Origin: Dactylonectria macrodidyma
Lineage: Eukaryota; Ascomycota; Sordariomycetes; Hypocreales; Nectriaceae
DNA length: 64,000 bases
Assembly: GCA_020744425.1 (NCBI GenBank)
Contig: JAGMUV010000012.1
Span: forward strand, 1,550,001-1,614,000
Reading direction: 5' to 3'
The first letter of the stretch is position 1, and each line of letters begins with the position of its first letter. The translations under genes were made by a program, and so were the position numbers. Positions 43,501 to 54,869 of this stretch are shown here, in pieces. The notes below the pieces were generated by a model, which was not told where the DNA came from, did no database searches, and worked only from the letters and a program-made list of their open reading frames with translations.

Positions 43501-46500
43501 GTCGGTCTTTGGCCGCGTCAGCCAGTATTTCGGGGCCGTCGAGACCAACGAGCGCGGGGCGCTCCACGTCCACGGGCTGCTGTGGCTGCAAGGAAACATG
43601 CAACTGAGTTCGGTTCTGGCGGACGTGCGAGGCGAGGAGGGAGCCTCGTATCGTGACCGTATCGTCGAGTATGTGGATAGTGTCTTCTCCGAGGTACGTT
43701 CTCGCCATCATTACAGTAACGGCCGAGCGCGGCCCCCCAGCCCCCCTTCTAGCGAAGATAGTCTCCCCCCTAAGCTAACGGTTTCGCAATGTGAACAAGC
43801 AGGATCTCGATCAGGAGGCTTTCTACGCCGTTCGAGCAGACAGATCGGTAACGTCAGACATATCACGACTGGTGCAGGATAGTCAACAGTTCGCTGCGTC
43901 CTTTGACGAAGAGGCCAACTTCTGCGCCGGAGCAACACAGATCCATACGCACAGCCCGACGTGCGTGAAGTACTCGTTGGGAAAGCGCGGAGGAAAAAGA
44001 GACCTCTGCCGCTTTAAGGCTCCGTGGAAGTTGGTCGAGAAGACGGCATTCGACCCGGACGGAGTGTTGCGGATCCGACGCACGCATAGCATGGTGAACC
44101 GGTGGAACAAGGCAATTGCCGTAGGGCTCCGGCACAATCATGACATCTCATTCATCGCAACGCAGTGCAAGACCATGGCGCTCGTCTACTACTTGACGAA
44201 TTACGCGACCAAAGTTGAAGATCCGGTGTGGAAGCGGGTAGCGGCCGCAACCGAGATGCTGCATGCGCTGGGCGGCGAGCATGGGCAAGATCATGCGACG
44301 GATTCGGGGAGCGTGGCCAGACAGTTCCTGATGAAGGTGGCCAACCGGGTGTTCACAGAGCGACCTCTGTCACAGGTCGAGGTCGCCGCGCATCTGCTTG
44401 GATACCAAACCGACTTCTCCGGCAATGCCGCGTGGACGTTCGCGAACGTATCCGTGCTATACTGGCACGTTTTCCGACGATGGCATCACCTGCGCCATGC
44501 GAGCGGCGAGGAGGCTGCGGACGGCGAACCAATGAACGACGCCGTGCTCGTGGAGCAGGCAGGTCAGAGAATATCCTACTTTGAGGCATACCCTTATCGC
44601 GGAGAGATGCTCCGCGGCCTGTGCCTGTACGACTACATGTCACTCGTGACGCTGAAGCGCAGGGCCAATGCAGGAGCATCCGCCGCCGCATGGAGTGAGA
44701 TACCTTTCCGAGACGCTGCGCCGTTCTCGGACAAATGGGTGCAGAGTCTGCGCCGGCCAGGCAAGCATGCTGTGGTCTGTCTGGACGGATACCTAAGCAT
44801 GGACTTCTCTCAGGATGACGTTGATGGGCCATGCCACCGGAGGTTCGTACAGCGTACACCATTTGAACCTCAAAATTCAAATAACCTCACTCCTCCTCCT
44901 CCTCAGCTGACTCTGCTATTCTAGGGCTGCTGTGCAACACTTAGCTCTGTTCGTGCCATGGGAGTGCTTCCTATCCGAGTCTTCGGGTGACATCAACGAT
45001 ATATGGACGAGGCAGAAGGCGGCGCTGAGCCGGAGGCTCCTATTTATACTCGGCAACATCCAACTGCTCAGGCGATCAGCGGAAGATGCAAAGCGCGATG
45101 CCAAACAGTGGGCTGCGTGCTCCGGAGATGACGAACGCACGATCGGTGTTATGGAGTCAGGAGATGGTGATGGAAGCGTGAGCGACAGAGACGAAGAAGC
45201 ACGAGCCGCGTACCGCTGTGATAACATCGGGAGTGCCACGCGACTGATCGATGTCTTGAGGAGCGCCGGCGATGCAAATCAGATCACGGCCGGCTCGAAG
45301 GAGCTCTCGGAGATGACACAGAAGCTCTGCCGATTCCAGCACGCCGCTTTGGTCTCAACGGCCGAGCTGCGTGCCCAGATAGCAGCCGAACGGGGCGTAA
45401 GAACCGTGTCTCTGCCGGGAGGACCGTTCACCGGGGCCGAGGTCCCAGCACAGAGGCTGCTGAAGTCTATCAAGTCACAGCAGACAAGCGCTTCGAGAGA
45501 GACAGAGAAGATGATCCAGGGGATCCAGGGTCTGAGCAACAGAAACGCAACGCGTCGCGACGCAGCCGTAGACGCTGTACTGAGCGGGTTCGGAGAGCAA
45601 GACGTCCAGCTGACCGCTGCAGACACTGAGGAGAGCATGCTAGATGACGGCCCAACGGTAGGCGTCCGGTTCGGGCCATCGACATCCTTCCTGGCGGCGG
45701 GGAGGCAACTGGCAGAGCGCTTCACACTCAATACAAAGCAGTCGGTTGCCTTTTTGCTAGTCTGCCGCCAGCTTGACCTAGTACATAGTGGTGAGAGCAC
45801 GCACGGCCAACCTGCTCCCCAGCTATGCCAGTTCATCGGCGGCGAAGGCGGAACGGGAAAATCGCGGGTCATCGAGGCGCTCGTCGAGCTCTTTGCAGGC
45901 AAGGGGATCCTAAATCGCCTGCTGGCCACAGCGACCTCGGGGACTGCAGCGGCTCGCATCAACGGCATCACAATCCACTCGGCCTGCAAGTTCTCCAAGG
46001 ACGCATCGCGAATGAGCGCCAGCTTAGACAAAGGCAGCGACGGGATTGGGTCCTCCAACTCATCCGATCGCTACGTCAATGGCCCAGCGCGAATGGATTG
46101 GCGGGAAAAGTACCTGCTGATCGTCGACGAGGTCAGCATGCTCGGAGCGCGCACTCTCTACATGGTGAACGAGCAGCTGTGCAGGCTTCGAGGGTCCCCA
46201 GAGGATTTTGGAGGTATCCCCATAGTCCTCTTCTGCGGCGATTTTCACCAGTTCCGTCCCGTGCAGGAGAGGTCAATCCTGCTCCCCAGTTCAGCCATCT
46301 CGTGGCTCGAACAGGATTCCTTCAAGGTGGAGCACAGACACCAGCACGACAAGGCACATGCCCTATGGAAGAAATTCACCACCGTCGTCATGCTGGATGA
46401 GCAGGTCCGCGCCGCCGGCGACCCGGAACTGCGAAGGCTGTTGGCGCGGATTCGGCTCGGAATCCAGGACCAGTCGGATGTCGACCTGCTCAACGCTCGC

Positions 46501-47364
46501 TGCTATCAGGAAGGCAGGCGGATCCCGTGGGAGTCGGGCATCACGGTGGTGACACCACTCAACAGAAACCGGTGGAACCTGAACATGGAAGCCACTCTGG
46601 CCTTCCAACGGCAACATAAAGCAACACTGCGCATCTTCATATCCGACCACAAGTGGAAGGACGGCCAGCCGACGGAGGAGGAGGCCCTCATGATGCTCAA
46701 CCACGGCGACGACAGCGCCATCCCAGTGCCGGCCGTCTTCATGTTCGTTCCCGGCATGCCCATAGTCGTCAACAATAACACGCACCAGGGCCTGAAGCTC
46801 GTCAACGGGGCCAGCTACACGGCCTTGGACGTCATCGTCGACAAGGCATACCCGGGACACCAGATCTCCGCTGATACGATACTCCACTTCGGCCCGCCGG
46901 CGGGGATCCTCCTGGCGTCCGAGACGACTCGGGACTTCCACTTCGTCGGCATGCCGCCCGGGACGATCCTGCTGACGCCAATGAGCATCAAGGTGGAATG
47001 CCAGCGGAAACGGCCGTGGCAGCAGCACGACGTCACTCGGAAGGGCCTGCCGTGCACACCGGCCTTCGCGTGCACCGACTACAAGGTCCAGGGGAGAACA
47101 TTGAGCCGGGTGGCACTGGAACTGCGGGGGACCAGGACAACTAACATCGATGGTGAGGGGGTGCCCAGCCAGTGCGACCCATACAGCCTATATGTGCAGC
47201 TGTCACGCTGCCCATCGCTCGACGGCATCATGCTCGTATCGAAGGTGCGGGAGAGGGATGTAGTTGGCAATAAGATACCCACCGACATGGCAGCTGCGGA
47301 GGCTCGGCTTGAGGTGCTCAGTGAGAAGACTGTCGGAGACGCTCTAAGCTGGTTGGATGGGTAA
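40496..47364 (+). CDS. Helitron RepHel, third and diverged copy
   Basis: Exons 40496-43693, 43803-44842 and 44925-47364 join through introns of 109 nt (GAG|GTACGT to AAGCAG) and 82 nt (AG|GTTCGT to TTCTAG) to give 2225 aa. The second intron is at the position conserved in the two other RepHel genes. Domains in order are a Cys-rich segment (CMVCYRKR, CRKCFP, CPECIS), a Helitron-like N region (RHGGRFATHHVFAFLVF), the HUH motif HVHGLLW near base 43567, Walker A GGEGGTGKS near 45840, Walker B LLIVDEVSML near 46120 and SLYVQLSRC near 47190. The sequence is GC-rich and well diverged from the other two. The first ATG in this frame lies inside the hAT end (40496). The first 250 codons are Arg/Gly-rich, and the +1 frame at 40653-41270 looks more protein-like, so the true N-terminus is uncertain. 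Confidence 0.88.
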
Positions 47365-48403
47365 TAACGTATACGACCTATATGATTGGGGTGGGCTAGG
47401 AAGAAGGAAAAAAAAAAAAAAGGGCTTGGTGATGGATTCACCAGCTACGCCAAAAGTTCAGGGTGCCCGCTTATTGCTATAGCTAGGATTAATCCGATAC
47501 ATAATCCAACACTTGGTTAAATAGAACGTATGGTAAAATAAACACAGTGTTCGTTCCCAGCATTCACAAAGCAATTATGAGTAGCGCATAGAGAAACTAT
47601 GCGGGAAGCATAGAAAGTAGTAGGGTTCTTGTAGAGATCGTGAGCGCACGAGCCAAGCATAGTAAGGACACGGTGTTGGAAGAACCGAGAGTTCCCCCTC
47701 AGTTTCAGGACTAAGATTAAAGTTTGAAATCCTACGATTAAAGTTTAAAGTCCTAGCTACGATCACTTAAAGATATAAGGCCCCAAGGGCCTCTCATTGC
47801 GATCATAATAATTTAACCGTGAATAATTACAATCATTCTACAAGAAGAACTGCCTTTTGTCGGATACGAGGGTGGTAAGTCAAGATGAATGAAGAACAGA
47901 TCAGTGATTGATTCAACTCTGTCTCGTCGTCTTCTTCCTTCCTCGTCCTCATTATATTCGACGAGACGAGGCTGTGATACTAGACCTGCCGAACCTGCAA
48001 CAGATCTGTAACACCACTCTGACTCTCGTGGTGCACTCTTGTGACAATCTGGGTAGAGGCATATGCAACACCTTTTATCAAAGTGCACTCATCATCCCTG
48101 TGCAATCCAACAACACACGGAAGGGAGATTATGAGCGGCCAATATAGGTATAAAGCGAGCTCGAGGCATACCCGCCACCAATCAGATTGGAGGATAGGAA
48201 GACGTTAAAGACTAAGGGGGCTCTCTGCCAATTCGAAGACGACGAGCGGGCCAATCAGAGCGAAGCTCTTAAGTTCGGGGGCAACGGCATAAGACCTCTC
48301 GTCACTTCGTTCGTTCCTCTCTTCGTTCCTCTCTTCGTTCCTCAAGGCATAGGCTATCTTGACCACGTAAAGTACAGCATTTAGCACCCCTTCTATGGCC
48401 TTC
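47365..48403. other. Gene-free stretch after the third RepHel
   Basis: No gene is seen. It holds an A run (47409-47422), a short repeated word GATTAAAGTTTRAARTCCTA (47714-47757) and a 14-bp tandem TTCGTTCCTCTC at 48306-48345. The stretch from about 48009 starts TGTAACACC and could be LTR-derived, but I could not define ends. Confidence 0.4.
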
Positions 48404-48581
48404 TGTCAGATACATCAGAGGCGAAAGTTGCCACCTATTGCCACCTATTGCCACGAGGCTTAGCAATCAGCTTCTAGCTGATTCTATACAGAAGAGAAAG
48501 GGTATATAAAGCTTGCTCTGAAACCTCAAGACATAGGGGCAGAAGAGATAATAATAAAAATTTCCACCCTAATATTTGACA
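48404..48581 (+). repeat. Solo LTR, plus orientation (178 bp)
   Basis: It starts TGTCAGATA and ends TATTTGACA, as LTRs do, and holds a TATA box (GGGTATATAAAGC near 48504). Within it GCCACCTATT is repeated. Its direct flanks are CCTTC (left) and AATTT (right), which do not match each other but do match the flanks of the inverted copy at 48864-49040. Confidence 0.85.
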
Positions 48582-48863
48582 AATTTATTATTCGACGCTC
48601 ACGTCCATTTTGGCACGGCTCTGAGCGACCTACTATCTTATACGCTTGCAATCGCTGGCGTCAAGGCTGCCAATTTTCAATCCTAGCCAAAGAAGACTCT
48701 TATGGCTTGTGGCATCTCAAACATGCACTGAAGCCCGATTTTCCCACCACAACCATGGGCCCCAGCAGCCCCGAGAGCCCCAGCAGCCACGAGAGCCCTC
48801 AATACTATTAACTGAACCGCTAGAGAAGAAATTGCCTACCTGGAGCAAATGTCATATAGAAGG
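48582..48863. other. 282-bp segment inverted between two solo LTRs
   Basis: Reading this segment in reverse would place CCTTC after the left LTR and AAATT before the right LTR, restoring a 5-bp target duplication for each. It contains a short Pro-coding tandem (CAGCAGCCCCGAGAGCCC) and no convincing gene. Confidence 0.75.
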
Positions 48864-49040
48864 TGTCAAATATTAGGGTGAAAAGATTGTGTATTATCTG
48901 TGCTCCCCTATGTCTTGAGGTTTCAGAGCAAGCTTTATATACCCTTTCTCTTCTGTATAGAATCAGCTAGAAGCTGATTGCTAAGCCTCGTGGCAATAGG
49001 TGGCAATAGGTGGCAACTTTCGCCTCTGACATATCTGACA
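48864..49040 (-). repeat. Solo LTR, minus orientation (177 bp)
   Basis: It is the inverted copy of 48404-48581, identical over long blocks (CTATGTCTTGAGGTTTCAGA, TATATACCCTTTCTCTTCTG). Flanks are GAAGG (left) and AAATT (right). Confidence 0.85.
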
Positions 49041-49234
49041 AAATTTATAGCCACCAATTGCTGCGTAAATTGCAAGATCTAATGCAAGGTCTTCTTGTGA
49101 ATTATAAAGCTGTTGAGGTGGGAGGTCCATCGTGGGTGCTAGCCATTACAGGGCCCTTAGGGCACTTGGAGGGGATTTATAGGGGGCTATTGCTGACTAA
49201 TCAAACCAGCGGTGCGTGTACGTGTACGGGGCGC
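49041..49234. other. Unassigned sequence
   Basis: No gene is seen between the LTR and the integrase fragment. Confidence 0.35.
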
Positions 49235-49468
49235 CTAGAACTGTACGGTCGATGGGGATTCCCCAATTGCAAGCCTTGCTTAGGTCAGGGTAATGGTAAT
49301 TCATCCAAGGTTGGCCGTGCACAACATGAGGTCGGTTCTTCTGAAGACGAATTTTATGTAGATTCCACGCCTCTACGAAATCGAAGAGCTCTTAACGCAG
49401 CACATCTTCGAAGATAGCGTAGATAGCAATCTAGTCCTTAATCATATCGCCATCAAAGTCCCCATCTC
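49235..49468 (-). pseudogene. Integrase-element fragment (third copy)
   Basis: It matches 50650-50885 of the integrase gene in the same orientation, including the blocks GGTAATTCATCCA, GATTCCACGCCTC and GTCCCCATC, with many substitutions and stops. A LINE tail inserted at its right end. Confidence 0.75.
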
Positions 49469-49688
49469 TAGCAAGTACGGATTGGATTGGATTGGATTTT
49501 ATTTCGCCCGGAGAGAAGTCTCTATAGGGCCTTGACACAATCTAGTTCAAATTTCATACATTTGGTCCCTGACACCCCAAGCCCCACGGATCGTCGTCTC
49601 ATCGCTTGCTGCTCAACCTCGTCGCTCCTTGTTCCATGACAGGCCGCTGGCCCGCATCGAGCCTGTGTGTCGCGATAGCAAGTACGGA
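49469..49688 (-). mobile_element. LINE 3'-end fragment with 12-bp target duplication
   Basis: On the minus strand the fragment ends CCGGGCGAAATAAAATCC followed by an AATCC repeat. It is flanked by TAGCAAGTACGG on both sides (49469-49480 and 49677-49688). It is only about 196 bp long, a heavily 5'-truncated insertion of the family at 14340-17068. Confidence 0.8.
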
Positions 49689-50172
49689 GGACGATAGGGG
49701 GCACTGTTGCAAAACCCGTTTTGGGTTTAGGCGCTCATCGCCCTAGTCATCGGGGTACTTTGAATCGCCATGGAATATGTACCGCGGACTCACTGCGAGC
49801 CCGCGCGGTGACCATTACCAGTCTGTCCTGCCTGAAGCTCCAGGTGCAAAATGGGTTCCGATCGTGGTGTTTGGTGTCGCCCATACATGCAGTACGCACA
49901 ACGCAATATTTGAACTTTGTTCCGATAATATGAATTACTTCTTCCTAATTAATTCATTAACATCCTTTACTATGATATCATCACGATCGCAACGCGCCTG
50001 CACCGCAATGAAATCCCAATTGCCTAACGAATCTGCAACTCGCGATGACGCCCAGCGTCGTGAGCCTACCGAGGCCCACTGCAGTGATCCCGCTCCCGGT
50101 CACCAGCGGCCCAGCGCAGTAACCTCCCTCTCAAATGAGTCTAGTAAACAAACAATGAAAAGGAAGGATTAA

Positions 50173-51960
50173 CTACTCGAGCTCCCCATTCGAAATCTCG
50201 TTATCCTCCTCATCACTTATTCCCTCCACATCGTTTCCTTCTTCGTCCTCATATCCTAGTTCAACAAGCGGTTGCTCTGCTGGTTCCCCATCTCCAAGTT
50301 CATCCTGGCAGGCTTGATTTGCTCGCTCGTATAATGCTTGCTATATGCGTTTAGATTGTGCAATTCGGGACGAAAGGGGACGCCTTACATATTCAGCAAC
50401 GCCTCCGGTTGGCGCTTTATGATATGCCAGCACAGGCTGCCGGCCACTTTCGATGTGTTGAATGATTCTGTCTCGAAGACCAAGATAGAAACGCTTAAAA
50501 GGCCGCAACTTGTCCAACTCCTGGGGAGTCCCAAGGGCTACGTTGTCGTAGCCCATTTCGTTAAGAACTTGGCGACACCAATCCTTTGTCTCTGGCTCTA
50601 AATAGGTGCTAATGTCGATCTTAGCTAATGGCCGCTCCATTTCAGCTAAAACAGAACGGTCAATGGGGATGCCCCAGTTGCATGCCTTGTCTGGGTCCGG
50701 GTAGTGGTAATTCATCCAGGGCTGGCCGTGGACCACATGGGGGCGGTTCTTCTGAAGTCGAATTCGATGAAGATTCCACGCCTCCACAAAGTCGAAAAGT
50801 TCTTGGCGTAATAAATCTTCAAATACGGCGTAGATTGCGATCTGATCTTCTAATATGTCGCCGTCGAAGTCCCCATCCCTGGCGAGTTCTCCAAAGTAGT
50901 CCACCCACTGCCGAGATGAGACATGCAGTATGCTCTCCCACCATTTCTCAATCTTGACGTTCTTTGTACTCGGTGCCGCCTTGTAGGAATCCTTTAGGCG
51001 TTTCCCTTGCTGGAAGACCTGCCCATTCCACTCCACCCGCCCGTCTGCGGCCAAAGCAAAGTTCCAATGGGCTGCTGCCACTAGTGGCGTTTCGCTGCCT
51101 CTGTCTGCCTGCACATACCATGGCCGGAAGCCGTATGCGCTGCATGCAGCCAAGTACTGCTTCAAGACGCTCAAAGCAGTTGTAGCAGAGTGGCTAACAT
51201 AGAACCAGATTATGTTGCGCGAGTAAGCGTCGATTGCGGCATAGATCTCGAATCCATACGCTTTGAGCTTGTCATGGCCGTCAATGCACCACTGGTAATT
51301 TGGCCCTGGCATAAGGAACTGTCCCTTCTTCCTCCGAAACATCCTTTTCCGGATCTCGACCTCATTTAGGAACATGATTTTGTACATCTCAAAGAGAGGG
51401 TCCCTTGGTACCCAGAGCTGCTTTTGCTGACGAAGATACGGCTGGAGAAGGTTTCTGCCATAACCCGCAATGGCATTAGAACGTCGCGTCATTTCAATAA
51501 TGACTTGCTCTGTCTTCTCCAGCAGGGCGAGGCGCTCCTCATCGCTGTTGAGCCTGCGTAGCCAGCGGCGGTCCGGGTGTAGCCTGATGCGCTTCAGACC
51601 TCGTTTCGTGATCGGCCAGCCCTGTCTCTGTAGAACGCTCAGCGTCTGCTTCTCGGTAAGCCCAACGCGAAATATTAGGTCGCGAGTGGCCTCTATGAGC
51701 TCTGGACTTTCTTTGGTGCGGGCCTGCTGGCGCGGGAGACCCCAGCTTGCGATTCGGCGAGAGATTGTGCTGAGATTGATGGCGACATGGGAACGCTTCC
51801 GAAGCTTATACTGAATCCTGCTTCGAGAGACACCGTTAAGGTAGAGGTGGGTGATATAGTCACGGTGTTGATCGATTGGATTGGGTGGGCGTGCTATTGC
51901 TGGCGGTGAGTTTGGGGGGAATGTTCTTGGCTCTAACAAGAAAAGGGGGCGTGGCCTCAC
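50173..51960 (-). CDS. DDE integrase-type transposase
   Basis: Exons 51960-50389 and 50340-50173 (48-nt intron, TAT|GTAAGG to GCATATAG, phase 0) give 579 aa with no stop. The N-terminus has helix-turn-helix-like repeats (DYITHLYLNGVSRSRIQYKL, GLTEKQTLSVLQRQGWPITK). The catalytic core is retrovirus-integrase-like: YQWCIDGHDKL (D, near 228), YVQADRGSET (D, near 290) and KNVKIEKWWESI (E, near 345). The C-terminal exon is acidic. It resembles integrase-core proteins common in fungal genomes (rva_4-type, from memory) rather than Tc1 or hAT. It would cut and join the TGTTGCAAAACCC ends. It is the only unbroken copy of three in the window. Confidence 0.85.
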
Positions 51961-52239
51961 TCTTAAGTTGAACCTACCGTGATGATACTGGCCCGCAGCG
52001 GCCTAGCGTCAGGGGTTTTGTTGGTGGTACCTTCCCAACTTGGGACAGGATGAAGCCGCTATCCGGAATTACAGACCCCAGATCCCTTCCAACCTGGATC
52101 ACCATGGCGGTGGAAAAGCCAGTGGTCAACAGCGTTCCTATATCATACCTACATCCAATCCCGTCACCAGAAGTGAAATTATAACCGCCGACACGGTGGT
52201 TAGGGACTCGCCTAGCAGGAACTCTATAGTCAAGAAGGG

Positions 52240-52399
52240 CCGAGGATTGATTCGACCTAGTGCCTGGAGATTCATGGCTATTGCTGGGGCTGTCTGGATT
52301 GTGAGCGAAAGTCTTCAGATGCAATTCAACTACTAACTCAATGCTCAGCAGCTCAGTCAGCCGGACGAGGACGAGGAAGATGAGAATGAGGATAATTGA
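52240..52399 (+). pseudogene. Second gene of integrase element, copy 1, C-terminal exons
   Basis: The exon ending FMAIAGAVWI and the one after a 48-nt intron (GTGAGC to TACTAACTCAATGCTCAG), QLSQPDEDEEDENEDN, match the end of the gene at 54189-54866 (EAIAEAARLWT; QLNNPNEEGTEV). The intron position is shared. The Cys-rich N-terminal part is not recognisable here, so the gene is truncated in this copy. Confidence 0.55.
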
Positions 52400-52651
52400 T
52401 CAGTGGCAATTTTCACTCCGGCCGTCATGCCGATGCCTGATGTCGCTTTGAATGGATTAGAGATGGACCCCGCCGTTCTGCAGCTGACTTGTTGCTGTGA
52501 CCATATCCTCCCAAAAATTCAAGGAACGTGGGCTGAGGTACAAGGAGCAATGTACTGCGGGGCCTTGGAGATATGCCGCTAACCCAATTTGGCCCCTTAA
52601 TGGCGAATTTTGGGGTTTTGCAACAGCGACCCCTATAGGCTGCCATAAGCA

Positions 52652-53668
52652 AGCTCCCCAAAGTAGTCCACCCACTGCCGTAAAGAGATATAAAGCATAC
52701 TCTCCCACCATTTCTCGATCTTAACGTTCTTCGTACTCAGTGCCGCCTTGTAGGAATCCTTCATCCGCTTACCCTGCTAGAAGACTTGGCCATTCCATTC
52801 CACGCGCCCACCAGCAGCTAAGGCAAAGTTCCAGTAGGCTACTATAACCAGTAGCATTTCACTACCCCAGTCTGCCTACAAGTACCATAGGCGCAAGCCA
52901 TAAGCGTCGCATGCAGCCAAATACTGCTTCAACACACTCAAGGCGGTACTAGCTAAGTAGCCAAGGTAGAATCAGACAATATTACGGGAGTATGCATCAA
53001 TCGCAGCATATATCTCGAAACTGTATGCCTTCAGCTTATCATAGCCGTCAATGCACCACTAGTAGTTCGGCCCCGGGACGAGAAACTGCCCTTTCTTCCT
53101 TCGCATCATCCTTCGGCGCATCTTGACATCGTTTAGGAACATGACTTTATACATTTCAAACAGGGGATCCCTAAGTACCCAAAGCTGCTGTTGTTAGCGT
53201 AGATATGACTGGAGAAACCTTCGACCATATCCTGTAATAGCATTAGATCGTTAAGCCATCTCGACAATAACTTGCTCTGTCTTCTCCAACAAAGCAAGGC
53301 GTTCTTCGTCGCTATTTATACGACGTAGCCAGCGACGGTCCCGGTGGAGTCTGATACATTTCAAACCTCTTTTAGTGATAGGCCAGCCTTGCCTCTGAAG
53401 AACACTCAAGGTCTTCTTCTCGGTAAGGCCAACACAGAAGATAAGGTCGTGAATAGCTTCCATAAGCTCTAGAGTCTCAATAGTGCGTGATTATTAACGC
53501 AGAAGTCCCCAGCTGGCCACCCGCCGCGAGATTATGCTAAGGTTGACAGCGACATTATAATGTTTCCGCAGCTTATATCTAATCTAGCTTCGCGAGACGC
53601 CATTAAGGTACAGCAAGCTAACGTAGTCGCGAAATTGATCGATTGGGTTGGGTGGCCGAGCCATGACA
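52652..53668 (-). pseudogene. Integrase transposase, decayed second copy
   Basis: It aligns with the intact gene from MARPPNPIDQFRDYVSLLYL at 53668 down to the VDYFGE block near 52655, keeping RDLIF-like, LTEKKTLSVLQRQGWPITK and the catalytic region, but with many in-frame stops and small changes. Its 3' third is missing. It directly follows the right terminus of copy 1. Confidence 0.85.
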
Positions 53669-54188
53669 ATAGGTAGGGATGAGAACTAAGGCAAGGACGA
53701 GGTCGTGGTGTTTAATGCAAGGGGATTTGTGGCTAGAACCCCTATTTGAGCAACGCGATCGGCGCGGACCGTCGCGCTTTTGCTGCTGCCTCGCTGCGGA
53801 CTAGATCAACTAGTGGGATGGCGGACACCACTCATTAGGAATAGCTTGGATGCGGATCAATTCAAGAACGCCTCAAGTGGCCTATTGATAAATGAGTTTT
53901 CCGCTCTATTCTCATTATCATCACCAAGGAAACGAATTGAGCTCTTCTAACTGTCACCAAAGTGCTTTTAATCAGAAGCGTAGTGCAACATAACTGTGCG
54001 CCGTCGACTTGCATTAGTCATAGCAAACGTAGACGCTGTACGCGCGTCTGGTGGACTGCAGTCCAACAGCGACAAAATTGTCAATAATAAGGGAAGAGTC
54101 CAGTCCAGCACCCGCAAATCCGCAAGCAAGATCACCGTACGGTCCACCCGGCTGCTCTGCACAAGGTATCGTTACTAATTACATTTGT
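53669..54188. other. Interval between the two divergent genes of copy 2
   Basis: No further gene is recognised. The right half may include 5' exons of the Cys-rich gene (RKSASKITVRSTRLLC at 54115-54162). Confidence 0.4.
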
Positions 54189-54866
54189 TTGGGTAGAAGA
54201 AGAGGGCACAAAAGAAGAAGGCCCCTCCGATCGGCTCAGCGCGTGACTTCCCCTGCCGCCCCTGTATTACCCGCACTACCAAGAACCCTAGGCATGAGTA
54301 TGCCTCTCAGGATAGTAAGTGGCTATTCTGTCGTAGAAGCTTTTCCAGGCTAACTTATACAGGACAGATACTAGTGCTGCCTGCTAGGACTGCGCAAAGA
54401 ACGGTCACACGTGTCGGCCAGTGAGTAAACAATACCGACTCTCTACAAATCAGATGCTAATCAGTTGCTATCAAAGGTCCCCGCTGGTGCCGTCTCTGCT
54501 GTGCATGCCTTCTGGGAATTGAACCGGCTGATCGACGATGTAAATAAGGATCCCGACGATGCCTGGCACTCTGCAGCACAGCGCGCAGCACAGCAACTAC
54601 GCGCTTGCGGTGCTGCTGACCGGGGTCCTGCTGCCTCTCTAGCTCATGCTCCCGCCTTGGCTCGCCTTGGTGAATCAGCCGAGCCGACACTCGAGGAGCG
54701 GAAGGTTGCGGCGCTGGAGGCCATCGCTGAGGCTGCTCGTCTCTGGACTGTAAGTAGGTCAAGACGTAGTTACGAATCCGTTAGTTACTGAGTCGGTATT
54801 TAGCAGCTCAATAACCCGAATGAGGAAGGTACAGAAGTGGGAGAGGAATCGGATAAGGAATACTAG
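54189..54866 (+). pseudogene. Second gene of integrase element, Cys-rich, copy 2
   Basis: About four exons can be read: one ending at 54317 (FPCRPCITRTTK), one at 54361-54421 (AAC*DCAKNGHTCRP), one at 54476-54749 (PAGAVSAVHAFWELNRLIDD to EAIAEAARLWT) and one to 54866 (LNNPNEEGTEVGEESDKEY). Introns have GTAAGT or GTGAGT donors. The Cys layout CxxC...CxxC-x6-C suggests a small zinc domain. The TAG at 54385-54387 falls inside the second Cys pair (C*DC), where CAG or TGG would fit. The function is unknown; the place next to the element end and divergent from the integrase suggests an accessory transposition or regulatory protein. Confidence 0.6.
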
Positions 54867-54869
54867 GCG

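Larger units (their letters stand above)
49690..52640. mobile_element. DDE-integrase DNA transposon, copy 1
   Basis: Left end GGCACTGTTGCAAAACCC (49700-49717) and right end GGGGTTTTGCAACAGCGACC (52613-52632) form an imperfect inverted repeat of about 26 bp. The same right end recurs at 55105-55132. It contains the integrase gene on the minus strand and the last two exons of a second gene on the plus strand. No clear target duplication was found; the left side is crowded by the LINE insertion. Confidence 0.6.

Noticed and set aside
48404..49040. A 637-bp MITE with 178-bp terminal inverted repeats
   Set aside because: The arms have LTR ends and a TATA box, and the 5-bp flanks only make sense as two separate solo LTR insertions.
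49777..50172. 131-aa plus-strand frame between the integrase 3' end and the left terminus of copy 1
   Set aside because: Composition is unremarkable, no homologous frame is visible in copy 2 and no motif was recognised.
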